Positions 1 to 8,505 of a stretch of DNA of 64,000 nucleotides are shown here, piece by piece (position 1 is the first letter of the stretch; each line of letters opens with the position of its first letter). This DNA comes from Desulfobotulus mexicanus. Its GTDB lineage: Bacteria; Desulfobacterota; Desulfobacteria; Desulfobacterales; ASO4-4. The DNA is taken from the NCBI RefSeq assembly GCF_006175995.1, contig NZ_VDMB01000003.1, forward strand, positions 86,232-150,231, given 5' to 3'. The translations under genes were made by a program, and so were the position numbers. The notes beneath the pieces were generated by a model, which saw only the letters and a list, made by a program, of their open reading frames with translations, was not told the origin of the DNA and ran no database searches.

Positions 1-1540
1 CATTCTGTCCATCGACTGCGGCACCCAGAGCCTGCGGGCCCATCTCTTTGATGCCGAAGGCCGCTTGTTGGCATCTGAAAAACGCTGCTACGCTCCCTAT
101 GAAAGCCCCAAACCAGGGTGGGCAGAACAGGATGCACTGTTGTTCTGGGATAATCTCTGCAAAGCCTGCCTGAGCCTCAAGGAAAAAGCTCCGGAAGCAT
201 TCTCCCGCATAGCAGGCATGGGCATCGCCACCCAGCGGGCCACCATGGTATGCCTGGACAGGATGGGTAACCCCCTGCGCCCGGCCATCACCTGGCTGGA
301 TCAGCGCAAGGCCTCTCCTGTCTTGCAAGCGGGTTTGCTTTCTCCTTTTCTGCACCTTGCCGGAGCATCCCGGCTGGTGCACAAGGCCCAGACCGATGCC
401 AAATGCAACTGGATAGCCCAGAACCAGCCGGGGCTCTGGAAAAAAACCGCCTGCTACATGCAGGTTTCTGGCTTTCTCAACCACAGACTAACGGGAAATT
501 TCAGCGACTCCATAGCCTCACAGATCGGGCACCTCCCCTTTGATTATAAAAAACAGGCCTGGAGCGGTCCACTTTCCCTCAGCCGCCGCCTCTTTCCTGT
601 TCCGGAAAATAAACTGCCGGAGCTTATCCCGCCCGGTGCTGTCCTCGGCAGGGTCACGGCCAGAGCATCCCTGGAAACGGGCATTCAGGAAGGTGTGCCC
701 GTCATCGCCTGCGGATCGGACAAGGGATGTGAAACCTTAGGGGCCGGAGTTTTTCAGCCGGGTATGGCGAGTCTGAGCTTTGGAACCACGGCTACGGTAC
801 AGACCACAACGAAGGATTATTTTGAACCCCTTCGCTTCATGCCCGCCTACCCGGCCCCGGTTCCCGGATACTACAATCCTGAGGTGGAGATCTTCCGGGG
901 ATACTGGATGATAACCTGGTTCAAGAACGAATTCGGCCATCCTGAAACCCAGGAAGCCATGGAGTGCCAGCTTCCCGTGGAAATACTGCTGGACCGTCTT
1001 CTGGCCGAAACCCCTCCCGGAGCCATGGGCCTTGTACTGCAACCCTTCTGGAGTCCAGGTCTGCACCATCCGGACGCCAAGGGAAGCCTCATCGGGTTCG
1101 GAGACGTGCATACCCGGGCCCATGTATACAGGGCCGTTATCGAAGGACTGGCCTATGGTCTGCTGGACGGTCTGCACAGCATTGAAAAACGGGGAAAAAT
1201 TCCCATCCATACCCTTGCAGTTTCCGGAGGTGCTTCCCAAAGCGATGCAGTGTGTCAGATTTCTGCGGATATTTTCAACCGCCCTCTGGTGCGGGGGGAA
1301 ACCTGCGAGACCTCGGGCCTTGGGGCCGCTCTGGTCACGGCCGTAGGACTCGGCCTGCATCCGGATGTAACGACCGCCCTTTCCCGCATGGTACGGGTGC
1401 AGCAGCGTTTTGTCCCGGATGCCGACAATGTGAGACTTTATCATCGCCTTTACACCGAAGTGTACCAGCGCATGTACAAGGCCCTTGCCCCTCTGTACCG
1501 GAAAATCCGGGATATCACGGGGTATCCGGAAAGCCAGTGA
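1..1540 (+). CDS. FGGY-family carbohydrate kinase (5' partial)
   Basis: Sugar or polyol kinase of the FGGY (xylulokinase/glycerol kinase) family, a cytosolic enzyme that phosphorylates its substrate with ATP. The frame is open to the window edge and begins with the family's first phosphate-binding motif (LSIDCGTQSLRAHLFD), so only a few N-terminal residues are missing. Later landmarks are ITWLDQRK, ACGSDKGCETLGAG, SFGTTATVQT and, near the C-terminus, the adenosine-binding segment VSGGASQSDAVCQISAD. About 510 residues are visible, normal for the family. The substrate cannot be read from the sequence. The flavoenzyme downstream lies on the same strand but is separated by a repeat element, so co-transcription is uncertain. 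Confidence 0.9.
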   Translation, partial: ILSIDCGTQSLRAHLFDAEGRLLASEKRCYAPYESPKPGWAEQDALLFWDNLCKACLSLKEKAPEAFSRIAGMGIATQRATMVCLDRMGNPLRPAITWLDQRKASPVLQAGLLSPFLHLAGASRLVHKAQTDAKCNWIAQNQPGLWKKTACYMQVSGFLNHRLTGNFSDSIASQIGHLPFDYKKQAWSGPLSLSRRLFPVPENKLPELIPPGAVLGRVTARASLETGIQEGVPVIACGSDKGCETLGAGVFQPGMASLSFGTTATVQTTTKDYFEPLRFMPAYPAPVPGYYNPEVEIFRGYWMITWFKNEFGHPETQEAMECQLPVEILLDRLLAETPPGAMGLVLQPFWSPGLHHPDAKGSLIGFGDVHTRAHVYRAVIEGLAYGLLDGLHSIEKRGKIPIHTLAVSGGASQSDAVCQISADIFNRPLVRGETCETSGLGAALVTAVGLGLHPDVTTALSRMVRVQQRFVPDADNVRLYHRLYTEVYQRMYKALAPLYRKIRDITGYPESQ

Positions 1541-1809
1541 AAAGCTGCTAAGGTACGCAGGCCGTTTGTGAGTGACATTGCAATCGTTTCGGATCAGAGC
1601 TTCGCCGACCTGTGCGTAAAGAATCGCCAACTGTCCGAAGTCGGCACAAAAGGCAGCGTACTGAGCTTGCTATGATAATAAAAAAGTTCATCCTGCCTTT
1701 GCCGACAAGTTTTGGCGATTCAGCACAGGTCAAGAAGCTCCCGAATAAGATTGCGTCACAAACAAATGGCCTGTGTACCTGTAAGCCTGTTTAATGATTT
1801 AACAGCTAC
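1541..1809 (+). repeat. Interspersed MITE-like hairpin element, copy 1 (divergent ends)
   Basis: First of six related intergenic copies. The core at 1565-1766 opens TTTGTGAGTGACATTGCAATC and closes with the inverted counterpart ending GCGTCACAAACAAA. Inside are long paired arms: 1621-1630 pairs with 1712-1721, 1640-1646 with 1700-1706, and GACCTGTGC with GCACAGGTC. Flanking pairing continues outward (GGTACGCAGGCC against GGCCTGTGTACC). The outer terminal repeats are degenerate: the right end is probably near 1809 (AACAGCTAC) and the left end seems lost next to the stop codon of the kinase gene. No target duplication is visible. This is the most diverged copy and gives the best covariation evidence. 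Confidence 0.8.
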
Positions 1810-1851
1810 CAGATAACTTACTGAACATTTAAGGCCCTGAAAGGAACCCCC

Positions 1852-3525
1852 ATGCCCTCCCACAGCCCATGGATTCACACCCCGCCCCCTGAAAAAAGCT
1901 TCCGCAGCATCTTCCGCTGGGGCGATCCCAACACTTTCAAGCACCCCAACTCCAGACTCCACGCCATGCTGAAAGAGACCTTCGGCCTTGGGGACAGGGA
2001 TTTTCTCACCCCCCGCTTCACGGGCGAGGAAAGGGTCTCTGAAACCCTTCCCTCCACCCTGCCCCAAGCCTTCATTCAGGCCATGGAAAGGGCGGTGGGG
2101 CCGGAGCAGGTGGAAAGGGACGCCTTCAGCCGCATCCGCTACAGCACGGGAAAAACCACAGAAGAAACCCTTGCTCTGCGCCATCAGCGACCAGAAGGCG
2201 TCACGGATCTTGTGGTGCATCCCCGCCACAAACGGGATGTGCAGGCTATTGTGTCCCTCTGCCATGAACACCGTATTCCCCTTTCCGTGTACGGCGGCGG
2301 CTCTTCCGTCACCCTTGGTCACCGCATGGAAAAAGGCGGAGTCACGCTGGTCATGGCCACCCACATGAACCGGGTGCTTTCCTTCAATGAGGAAGACCAC
2401 GCTGTCACCGTGGAGGCGGGCATCAGCGGCCCGGACTACGAGGCTGCCCTGAACGAAGCCCCGAAACGCTTCGGAGCTCTGCGGCCCTATACCTGCGGCC
2501 ACTTTCCCCAGTCCTTTGAGTTCAGTACCGTGGGCGGATGGATTCTCACCCTGGGATCAGGTCAGGCCTCCTCCTATTACGGCGATGCGGCAGACCTCCT
2601 CCTTGCCGTGGAAGTGATTACTCCCAGGGGAGTTATTGTGACACAAAGCGTTCCGGCAACGGCAACGGGGCCTAAGATTCAGGATATTTTCAAGGGAAGT
2701 GAAGGGGCCTTCGGAGTTCTGATCAGTGTAACCCTAAAAATTTTCCGTAAAATGCCGGAAAACACTAAACGCTTTTCCTTCATATTTCCGGACTGGAAAA
2801 AAGCTGTGGCAGCATCAAGGGAGATCACCCAGGCCCAGTGCGGCATGCCTGCGGTGTTCCGCATCTCGGATGCCGAAGAAACGGACGTGGCTCTAAAGCT
2901 CTACGGCGTGGAAGGCGGGCCGCTGGACAGCCTCATGCGCTTTAGCGGATACCGGCCCATGGAGCGCTGCCTCGCCCTGGGTACGGCGGAGGGGGAGGCG
3001 GGTTTCAGCCGGAATGTGGCGAAAAACGTGCGGAATATTGCAAAAAAATTCGGGGCCATGGGCCTCACTTCCTACCCGGTTCACAAGTGGGAGCATGGCC
3101 GCTACCTAGACCCCTACATGAGAGAAGACCTACTGGATTTCGGTATCATTATTGATACCCTGGAAACGGGTGTGACCTGGTCGGCCCTGCACCGGGTACA
3201 TGACAGCGTGCGGGCCTTCATAAAGGCGCGGCCCCAGACCATCTGCATGACCCACGCCTCCCATTTCTATCCCCAGGGCACCAATCTCTACTTTATCTTC
3301 ATCGCCCGCATGGAAGATCTGGACAGTTACAGGGCCTTTCACAGGAAGATCATTGAACGTATTCTCCATGCAGGGGGCACCCTCTCCCACCACCACGGTG
3401 TAGGGAGGATGATGGGACCTTTCATGGTAAAACAACTTGGTGAAGAAAATATGGAACTGCTGCGGGCTGTAAAGAGACACCTTGATCCCCATGGGATTCT
3501 TGGACCGGGGGTGATGGGCCTGTAG
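1852..3525 (+). CDS. FAD-binding oxidase, alkyldihydroxyacetonephosphate synthase-like
   Basis: Flavoprotein of the VAO/PCMH superfamily, closest by recognisable motifs to alkyl-DHAP synthases, which exchange the acyl chain of acyl-DHAP for a fatty alcohol in ether-lipid synthesis. The N-terminus has the family pattern FRWGDP around residue 22. The FAD-binding domain runs about residues 110-290 with the pyrophosphate loop VYGGGSSVTLG and later TVGGWILTLGSGQASSYYGD. The C-terminal substrate cap includes GTLSHHHGVGRMMGPF, whose HHH stretch is characteristic of AGPS-type enzymes. Length 557 is typical. The start ATG follows AAAGGA. Ether-lipid synthesis is inferred from family; D-lactate/glycolate-oxidase-type chemistry is the alternative. 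Confidence 0.82.
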   Translation: MPSHSPWIHTPPPEKSFRSIFRWGDPNTFKHPNSRLHAMLKETFGLGDRDFLTPRFTGEERVSETLPSTLPQAFIQAMERAVGPEQVERDAFSRIRYSTGKTTEETLALRHQRPEGVTDLVVHPRHKRDVQAIVSLCHEHRIPLSVYGGGSSVTLGHRMEKGGVTLVMATHMNRVLSFNEEDHAVTVEAGISGPDYEAALNEAPKRFGALRPYTCGHFPQSFEFSTVGGWILTLGSGQASSYYGDAADLLLAVEVITPRGVIVTQSVPATATGPKIQDIFKGSEGAFGVLISVTLKIFRKMPENTKRFSFIFPDWKKAVAASREITQAQCGMPAVFRISDAEETDVALKLYGVEGGPLDSLMRFSGYRPMERCLALGTAEGEAGFSRNVAKNVRNIAKKFGAMGLTSYPVHKWEHGRYLDPYMREDLLDFGIIIDTLETGVTWSALHRVHDSVRAFIKARPQTICMTHASHFYPQGTNLYFIFIARMEDLDSYRAFHRKIIERILHAGGTLSHHHGVGRMMGPFMVKQLGEENMELLRAVKRHLDPHGILGPGVMGL

Positions 3526-3875
3526 ACTTAATTGATAATTGCCCCACTCCCTATACTTTTCCACACTTTTTTAAACTGATAACCACTCTTTAATTGATTA
3601 GCAGCAGGCTGGAGACTGGAGACTGGAAAACATAAATTCAAGCAAGATAAACCATTACAAAATTTGATTTCTTACAAATTAAAAAAATATCTGAAAAGGA
3701 CAGCAATTGGCCTGCAGATAATTCATCGGTGCGGTTCTGCAGGTTATCAACGTAATGGTACAGAATGAATAATCCTTCCTTCCGACAGGACTAAATGAAA
3801 CAGCATGTACAAACTTTTAACGAGGCAGTCTGACAGGAAACTCTGGGAAACAATGCACTCCTGTTTTTCCGGGAC
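3526..3875. other. AT-rich gene-free spacer with a short tandem repeat and an inverted repeat
   Basis: No convincing gene. Two signals are visible: a tandem GGAGACTGGAGACTGG motif at about 3610-3627, of the kind dispersed in many bacterial genomes, and a perfect 7-bp inverted repeat CCTGCAG/CTGCAGG (3711-3717 with 3737-3743). The remainder is AT-rich. Confidence 0.5.
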
Positions 3876-4472
3876 CTAAGGTATCCTGCACAACCTGTGT
3901 ATGGTCTGGGCATGCCATTTCCCTTTATTGGAGAAAGTTGGTACCCTGTTTTTTTCAAGGTGTTCTGCAATCTGATCATAGGTGTGGCCCAATTTCCGCA
4001 AAGTGCGTATATTTTTGACAATCTCTTTTTTTTCTTCACCGGATAGTTTTTTTAAAACGGGAGCATCCCTTCCCACACCCGACAATCCATTTTTCTTTTC
4101 TCCATTTTCCGGAGAATTCACCGCAGGTGTAGGGGCCTCCACCACCGACTTCAGGGCATCCAGCGTAAGGGGCAACAAGGCTTCGAGAAGGGCAAGTTTT
4201 TTTTCTTCCACATCTGCTCTACGCTCCCGGGCATCTGCAAGGCGTCCCATGGTTTCATTCATCCCCTGCAGAAGCACCTGTATACCCGCAAGGGTCTCTT
4301 CCGCACGCTTGAAAAAATCCTCACTGCCCTGGACCATACTCTTCTTCTGCTGGGATCGACGATCATAGGCTGCCCTCTTCTCTGGATTTCCATAAGAATC
4401 CTGGGAGCTTCTCCCTGACCCATGACTTCGCTCTTTCTGGCTGGACCGAAGGTTCTTTAAAAAATCGTTCAT
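3876..4472 (-). CDS. Hypothetical protein: charged coiled region plus recombinase-like HTH C-terminus
   Basis: Unrecognised protein of 198 residues. I place the start at the ATG at 4472 because AAGGAG lies just upstream; a start 20 codons earlier has no such site. Residues about 1-45 are polar and rich in Ser, Arg and Lys. A long, probably coiled-coil helix follows (FKRAEETLAGIQVLLQGMNE onward), then a Pro/Asn-rich linker. The C-terminal 45 residues (LGHTYDQIAEHLEKNRVPTF ... KWHAQTIHRL) resemble the helix-turn-helix found in serine-recombinase DNA-binding modules. No catalytic domain is present, so it is more likely a DNA-binding accessory or regulatory protein than a recombinase. It appears monocistronic. 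Confidence 0.6.
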   Translation of the reverse strand: MNDFLKNLRSSQKERSHGSGRSSQDSYGNPEKRAAYDRRSQQKKSMVQGSEDFFKRAEETLAGIQVLLQGMNETMGRLADARERRADVEEKKLALLEALLPLTLDALKSVVEAPTPAVNSPENGEKKNGLSGVGRDAPVLKKLSGEEKKEIVKNIRTLRKLGHTYDQIAEHLEKNRVPTFSNKGKWHAQTIHRLCRIP

Positions 4473-4937
4473 GGCATTCTCCTTACCACAAGAAAATCCT
4501 GATAAATTTAAAGGCAAGGGCTTCAGGCCCATGCTGCGACTTGTTGAAGAGAAACAAATTTTGCGAAGTGACCCGACACAGAAACTGCAGACCTTGCCTC
4601 AGTGACAACAAATTTTTCGGAAAAATTGATTTCTCAGGTCATAAACATGCAGACCAGCGATATGAGACCGCTGTTTCTTTCCATCTGCATAAACTTTCTG
4701 TATTCTGATAAAGATGACACCGAATCAATTCATGGTCATTCGAACAGAGTAAGAAAAAAGACATACGATGCTGACACAAAAGCATAATGGATGGAAAAAG
4801 AATACATGATAAAATTAGCAATTGTCAATTCCATATTTTTTCAGTTATAAATAGCGGTTTTGCTGTTCTGTGTCTGTTTTTTAATATTTTTTTATACCTT
4901 CAATACCCGCCCGGGCGGGGAGGCTTTCAGGAATCCC
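4473..4937. promoter_or_regulatory. Divergent intergenic region with palindromes upstream of typA
   Basis: Lies between two divergently read genes and has no supported coding frame. Two palindromes stand out: 8-bp arms AATTTTTC/GAAAAATT around a single base (4611-4627), and a perfect 14-bp GC palindrome CCCGCCCGGGCGGG (4906-4919), 18 nt before the typA start. The GC palindrome sits in an otherwise AT-rich leader, where it could form a hairpin or an operator near the typA ribosome-binding site. A regulatory role is inferred. Confidence 0.45.
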
Positions 4938-6764
4938 ATGTCATTTGAATCATTAAATCTGCGAAACATTGCCATCATTGCCCATGTTGACCATGGTAAA
5001 ACCACCCTTGTGGACACCATGTTCCGTCAAAGTGGAGTTTTTCGTCCTGATCAGGAAGTTGCTGAGCGTATCATGGACAGTATGGATATTGAAAGGGAGA
5101 GGGGCATAACCATTGCCGCCAAAAACTGCTCTGTCCGTTACGGAACAACAAAAATTAATATTCTTGACACACCCGGCCATGCTGATTTTGGTGCTGAAGT
5201 GGAGCGCGCCCTTTCCATGGTGGATGGTGCCATCCTTCTGGTGGATGCCGCCGAAGGCCCCCTTCCCCAGACCCGCTTTGTACTGAAAAAAACCTTTGAA
5301 GCAGAAATTCCCGTGATAGTGGTCATCAATAAAGTGGATCGCCATGATGCCAGACCCCAGGAAGTGCTCAATGAAATATATGATCTCTTCATTGACCTGG
5401 AAGCCACGGAAGCACAAATTGAATTCCCATGCCTCTACGCCATAGGCAGGGATGGTATTGCCGGTCCTGAGCCGGACAATCTCGGTGAAGACCTGACAAT
5501 TCTTTTTGAAACCATCCTTGCCCACATTCCCCCGCCGAAGGTAAACCCCGACGGACCCTTTTCCATGCTGGTTTCCGACATTGGCTACTCCGATTATCTG
5601 GGACGCCTTTCCATCGGAAGAATTCAGAGCGGCAGCCTGAAAAATCGCATGCCCATAGTGCGGGCCTGTGCAGACCAGTCTCTGATTCCTTTCCGCCTTT
5701 CCACCATTCAGGTTTATGAAGGTACTCAACTGATAAAATCCGAGGAAACCTTTGCCGGAGAAATTGTAGTATTGTCCGGTAATGAAGATGTGGAAATCGG
5801 CGATACCCTGACAATTGTGGATAACCCGCTTATTCAGCCCCGAATCCGTGTGGATGAACCCACGGTGGCCATGCGTTTTACCAGCAACAACTCTCCCCTT
5901 GCAGGAAAAGAAGGAAATCTTGTCCAGTCCCGGAAAATCAGGGAAAGACTGCACAGGGAAACCCTGCGGAATGTGGCCATTCAGATAGAAGATACCGATG
6001 ATAAGGAAACCTTCCTTGTCAAAGGACGCGGAGAATTTCAGATGGCCATTCTCATAGAAACCATGAGAAGGGAAGGTTTTGAGCTCTGCGTGGGAAGACC
6101 TGAAGTTATTTTCAGGGAAGAAAACGGCGTACGTACAGAACCCGTGGAAGATGTGTACATAGACTGTGATGAAACCTTTATGGGAATTGTAACGGAAAAA
6201 ATGTCCATCAGAAAAGGTCGTATGGAATCCCTTGTGAACAACGGCTCAGGCAGGGTCAGAATTCACTTTAAAGCCCCTTCCAGGGCACTCATCGGATACA
6301 GGGATGAATTTCTGACGGACACCCGTGGAACCGGGATACTCAATGCCCTTTTTTCAGGCTATGAACCCTACAGGGGAGATTTTCCATCCCGCTTTTCCGG
6401 ATCCCTTGTATCTGACCGCTCCGGCACCGCCATTCCCTATGCCCTCTTTAATCTTGAGCCAAGGGGAGAACTGCTTGTCACACCGGGTACACCGGTTTAC
6501 AAGGGAATGATCATCGGAGCCCATGCCAAAAACAATGACCTTGACGTCAATCCATGCAAGGAAAAAAAGCTCACCAACATGCGGGCATCCGGCAAAGACG
6601 ACAACGTCCTCTTAAAACCCGTAAGACCCATGAGCCTGGAAGCAGCCCTGCAGTTTATCGCAGAAGACGAGCTGGTGGAGGTTACTCCTTTGAGCATCCG
6701 TCTTCGCAAAACCCATCTGGATTTCCATGAAAGACAGAGACATAAAAAGCAGAAAGAAAGCTGA
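4938..6764 (+). CDS. typA: Ribosome-associated translational GTPase TypA/BipA
   Basis: Translational GTPase that binds the 70S ribosome and assists large-subunit assembly and stress or cold adaptation. The N-terminal G domain shows IAHVDHGKTTLVDTMF (G1), RGITI (G2), DTPGHADFG (G3) and NKVDR (G4). It is followed by EF-G-like domains II, III and V and the TypA-specific C-terminal domain with TRGTG and KPVRPMSLEAALQFI. Length 608 matches the family. I choose ATG 4938 (MSFESLNLRN) rather than an upstream in-frame ATG, because the extra residues look like non-coding leader and homologous proteins begin a few residues before the G1 motif. Confidence 0.96.
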   Translation: MSFESLNLRNIAIIAHVDHGKTTLVDTMFRQSGVFRPDQEVAERIMDSMDIERERGITIAAKNCSVRYGTTKINILDTPGHADFGAEVERALSMVDGAILLVDAAEGPLPQTRFVLKKTFEAEIPVIVVINKVDRHDARPQEVLNEIYDLFIDLEATEAQIEFPCLYAIGRDGIAGPEPDNLGEDLTILFETILAHIPPPKVNPDGPFSMLVSDIGYSDYLGRLSIGRIQSGSLKNRMPIVRACADQSLIPFRLSTIQVYEGTQLIKSEETFAGEIVVLSGNEDVEIGDTLTIVDNPLIQPRIRVDEPTVAMRFTSNNSPLAGKEGNLVQSRKIRERLHRETLRNVAIQIEDTDDKETFLVKGRGEFQMAILIETMRREGFELCVGRPEVIFREENGVRTEPVEDVYIDCDETFMGIVTEKMSIRKGRMESLVNNGSGRVRIHFKAPSRALIGYRDEFLTDTRGTGILNALFSGYEPYRGDFPSRFSGSLVSDRSGTAIPYALFNLEPRGELLVTPGTPVYKGMIIGAHAKNNDLDVNPCKEKKLTNMRASGKDDNVLLKPVRPMSLEAALQFIAEDELVEVTPLSIRLRKTHLDFHERQRHKKQKES

Positions 6765-6796
6765 ACAAAAAACTTTCTGAGTACCACCTCTGTTCA

Positions 6797-6834
6797 GCCG
6801 GTCCCTCCCAAGCCAACCAAGGGAAGGGACCGGC
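6797..6834 (+). terminator. Hairpin after typA
   Basis: Perfect 10-bp stem GCCGGTCCCT/AGGGACCGGC with an 18-nt loop, placed between the ends of two convergent genes (typA and the small minus-strand gene). There is no clear T tract, so it may act as a bidirectional transcript end or stabilising hairpin rather than a classic intrinsic terminator. Confidence 0.6.
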
Positions 6835-6842
6835 AGCGGCTC

Positions 6843-7043
6843 TCAGGAATAATTTGCAGGATCATCCACAAAACTTTCAAAATCATTCTTTTCCAGAAAA
6901 AGACTGATCATCTGATTCAGGGTTTCTGCAGGATCTGCCTTCTTCCCCTTTTCACCGGCAAGCCTTTTGGCGTTTTTCACCACAGAGGCAAGGGTCTCAG
7001 GGCTTACATCAATTGTTGCGTGAACCGTCACGGACTGACTCAA
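6843..7043 (-). CDS. Small conserved-type hypothetical protein (66 aa)
   Basis: Short acidic/basic helical protein of unknown function with no membrane segment. The TTG start at 7043 is supported by a strong GAGGAGG Shine-Dalgarno sequence about 6 nt upstream; without accepting TTG no other start has such a site. The sequence (SVTVHATIDVSPETLASVV and later NQMISLFLEKNDFESF) suggests a short beta strand and then helices, as in small dimeric DNA-binding or antitoxin-type proteins, but no family can be assigned. It stands alone, convergent with typA. Confidence 0.6.
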   Translation of the reverse strand: MSQSVTVHATIDVSPETLASVVKNAKRLAGEKGKKADPAETLNQMISLFLEKNDFESFVDDPANYS

Positions 7044-7170
7044 GACATCCTCCTCGTTCCAGGGTTATTTCCTTATCATTTCTGAGCAAGATTGTGGTAT
7101 GGCAAGAACCATAAAACTGTGGCTACATCAAAACAGTAATCAGAAAAAGATTTTCTTTTTGCCTATAGCC

Positions 7171-8274
7171 TTAAGGATTCAAATGCTTCCCATGCACCAA
7201 AGCCTCCAGAGCCTGTATAAAGGGAGAAATGCTCTCTTTCCAGTCAAAACGCTGAATCCAGGAAGTAAGCCTTTTAAATTTTTCAAGTTCCTTTTCCGGG
7301 CAGCTTAAAAGCCATTCCAGCTGCGAGACCAGCTCTTCACTGTTTTTATAGAGGAGTGTGGAATGAAGATCATCAGGCAAAAGCTCAGGATAGGAAAGCC
7401 TTGCCGGAAGCAGCGGAAGACAGCCCGCAGCCATGGCTTCGGCCACAGCCATGCCGAAATTTTCCTGATCCGCCGTGCTTACACAGATATGTGCTTTTGA
7501 AAGCAGACGGGCATAATCTTCTTTTTTTGAAGGATAATCCGAACAAATAATATGATCTTTGAACTTTTCCATGGCTTTAACAAAAACCGCAGGAATTTTT
7601 GAATGCCTTGCCCCCAGCAGCATGAGCTGAAAAGGAATTCTTTTTTCTTTAATTTCAGAAAGTGCATCAAAAAAACCCGAAGGATTTTTATCATGCTCCC
7701 ACCTGTGATTCCATACAATGGATCTGGGGCTTTCTGAAAAACTTTTCCCTTCAAAAGAAAAATCCACCAGATCACAGCCAGGATAGAGCACCACACTTTT
7801 CTCTCGAATTTCATCCAGGGTCCATAAAATACCCGGCTTTGGAAAACGGCGAAAAATATTTTCGGCAGTGCTTAAAAAACGATTTTTGTGGGATTCTGAA
7901 TTAAAGGCAACAAAATCAGCAACCAAAGCAGAGGTCAGGTCAGTCATGGCAGGCTGCAGATCTATATGGCTGTTGGGAGAAGGGGGATAATCAAACTGAT
8001 TTTCATGAAAATAAAGAAAAACAGGGGGACAGAGAGGACCGGCAAGGGCCTTGAAATCCGATACACTCATCATGTTGGTGGTGATGACTGCATCATAAGC
8101 TTCAATCTTTATAATATCTTTTAAAAAAAGAAGGGCGGCAGAACGCATGCGCCACTTCCAGTGCCTTGCCGGAAGTGTTTTAAGTTCTGTGATATGGGGA
8201 AGGTATTGACAAAGACCATCCATAAAAGCCTTGTGGGAACCGCCGTAGTATGCTTCCAGCATTAGAAAACGCAC
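7171..8274 (-). CDS. tRNA-queuosine alpha-mannosyltransferase-like glycosyltransferase (DUF3524)
   Basis: Family 4-type GT-B glycosyltransferase of the QTMAN/GTDC1 group, whose animal member adds mannose to queuosine in tRNA-Asp. The N-terminal DUF3524 signature is clear: MRFLMLEAYYGGSHKAFMDG, then LPARHWKWRMR and FYFHENQFDYP. The C-terminal GT domain contains HRWEHDKNP and the nucleotide-sugar site AEAMAAGCLPLLPARLSYPE. Length 367 is typical. The GTG at 8274 is chosen because family members begin with this R-x-L pattern; ATG 8262 is an alternative. Acting on Q-tRNA is inferred from family. It precedes tRNA-Leu on the same strand order but follows that gene's terminator, so it is a separate transcript. 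Confidence 0.85.
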   Translation of the reverse strand: MRFLMLEAYYGGSHKAFMDGLCQYLPHITELKTLPARHWKWRMRSAALLFLKDIIKIEAYDAVITTNMMSVSDFKALAGPLCPPVFLYFHENQFDYPPSPNSHIDLQPAMTDLTSALVADFVAFNSESHKNRFLSTAENIFRRFPKPGILWTLDEIREKSVVLYPGCDLVDFSFEGKSFSESPRSIVWNHRWEHDKNPSGFFDALSEIKEKRIPFQLMLLGARHSKIPAVFVKAMEKFKDHIICSDYPSKKEDYARLLSKAHICVSTADQENFGMAVAEAMAAGCLPLLPARLSYPELLPDDLHSTLLYKNSEELVSQLEWLLSCPEKELEKFKRLTSWIQRFDWKESISPFIQALEALVHGKHLNP

Positions 8275-8291
8275 TCCGAAACAACCCCCTC

Positions 8292-8324
8292 AAATAAAAA
8301 TGGCCTGCGGCATAAAAGCAGGCC
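8292..8324 (-). terminator. Intrinsic terminator of tRNA-Leu
   Basis: On the minus strand a stem GGCCTGC/GCAGGCC (8302-8324) is followed by ATTTTTATTT. It lies about 15 nt beyond the tRNA 3' end, as expected for a Rho-independent terminator. Confidence 0.85.
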
Positions 8325-8340
8325 TGTTACTTCTTTTTTA

Positions 8341-8425
8341 TGGTACCGAAGGGGAGACTCGAACTCCCACGCCGCAAGGCACCAGATCCTAAGTCTGGCG
8401 TGTCTGCCAATTCCACCACTTCGGC
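8341..8425 (-). tRNA. tRNA-Leu (anticodon UAG)
   Basis: 85-nt class II tRNA with acceptor GCCGAAG pairing CTTCGGT, D arm GTGGAATTGGCAGAC, anticodon loop CTTAGGA (UAG, reading CUN), a variable arm TGCCTTGCGGCG, T arm GGGAGTTCGAGTCTCCC and an encoded CCA. It has its own terminator and no tRNA neighbour. Confidence 0.97.
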
Positions 8426-8505
8426 ATTTCATGGAGTCTTTACGGAATTTTTTGCACAGGGTCAAGGAAGAAAACAGAATTTCCTTCAAACCCTTAAAAA
8501 AACGA

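Noticed and set aside
737-1630. 297-codon open frame antisense to the FGGY kinase
   Set aside because: It runs into repeat copy 1 and is a shadow of the kinase reading frame.
4602-4787. 61-codon frame upstream of typA
   Set aside because: No ribosome-binding site and a composition like the AT-rich intergenic DNA.
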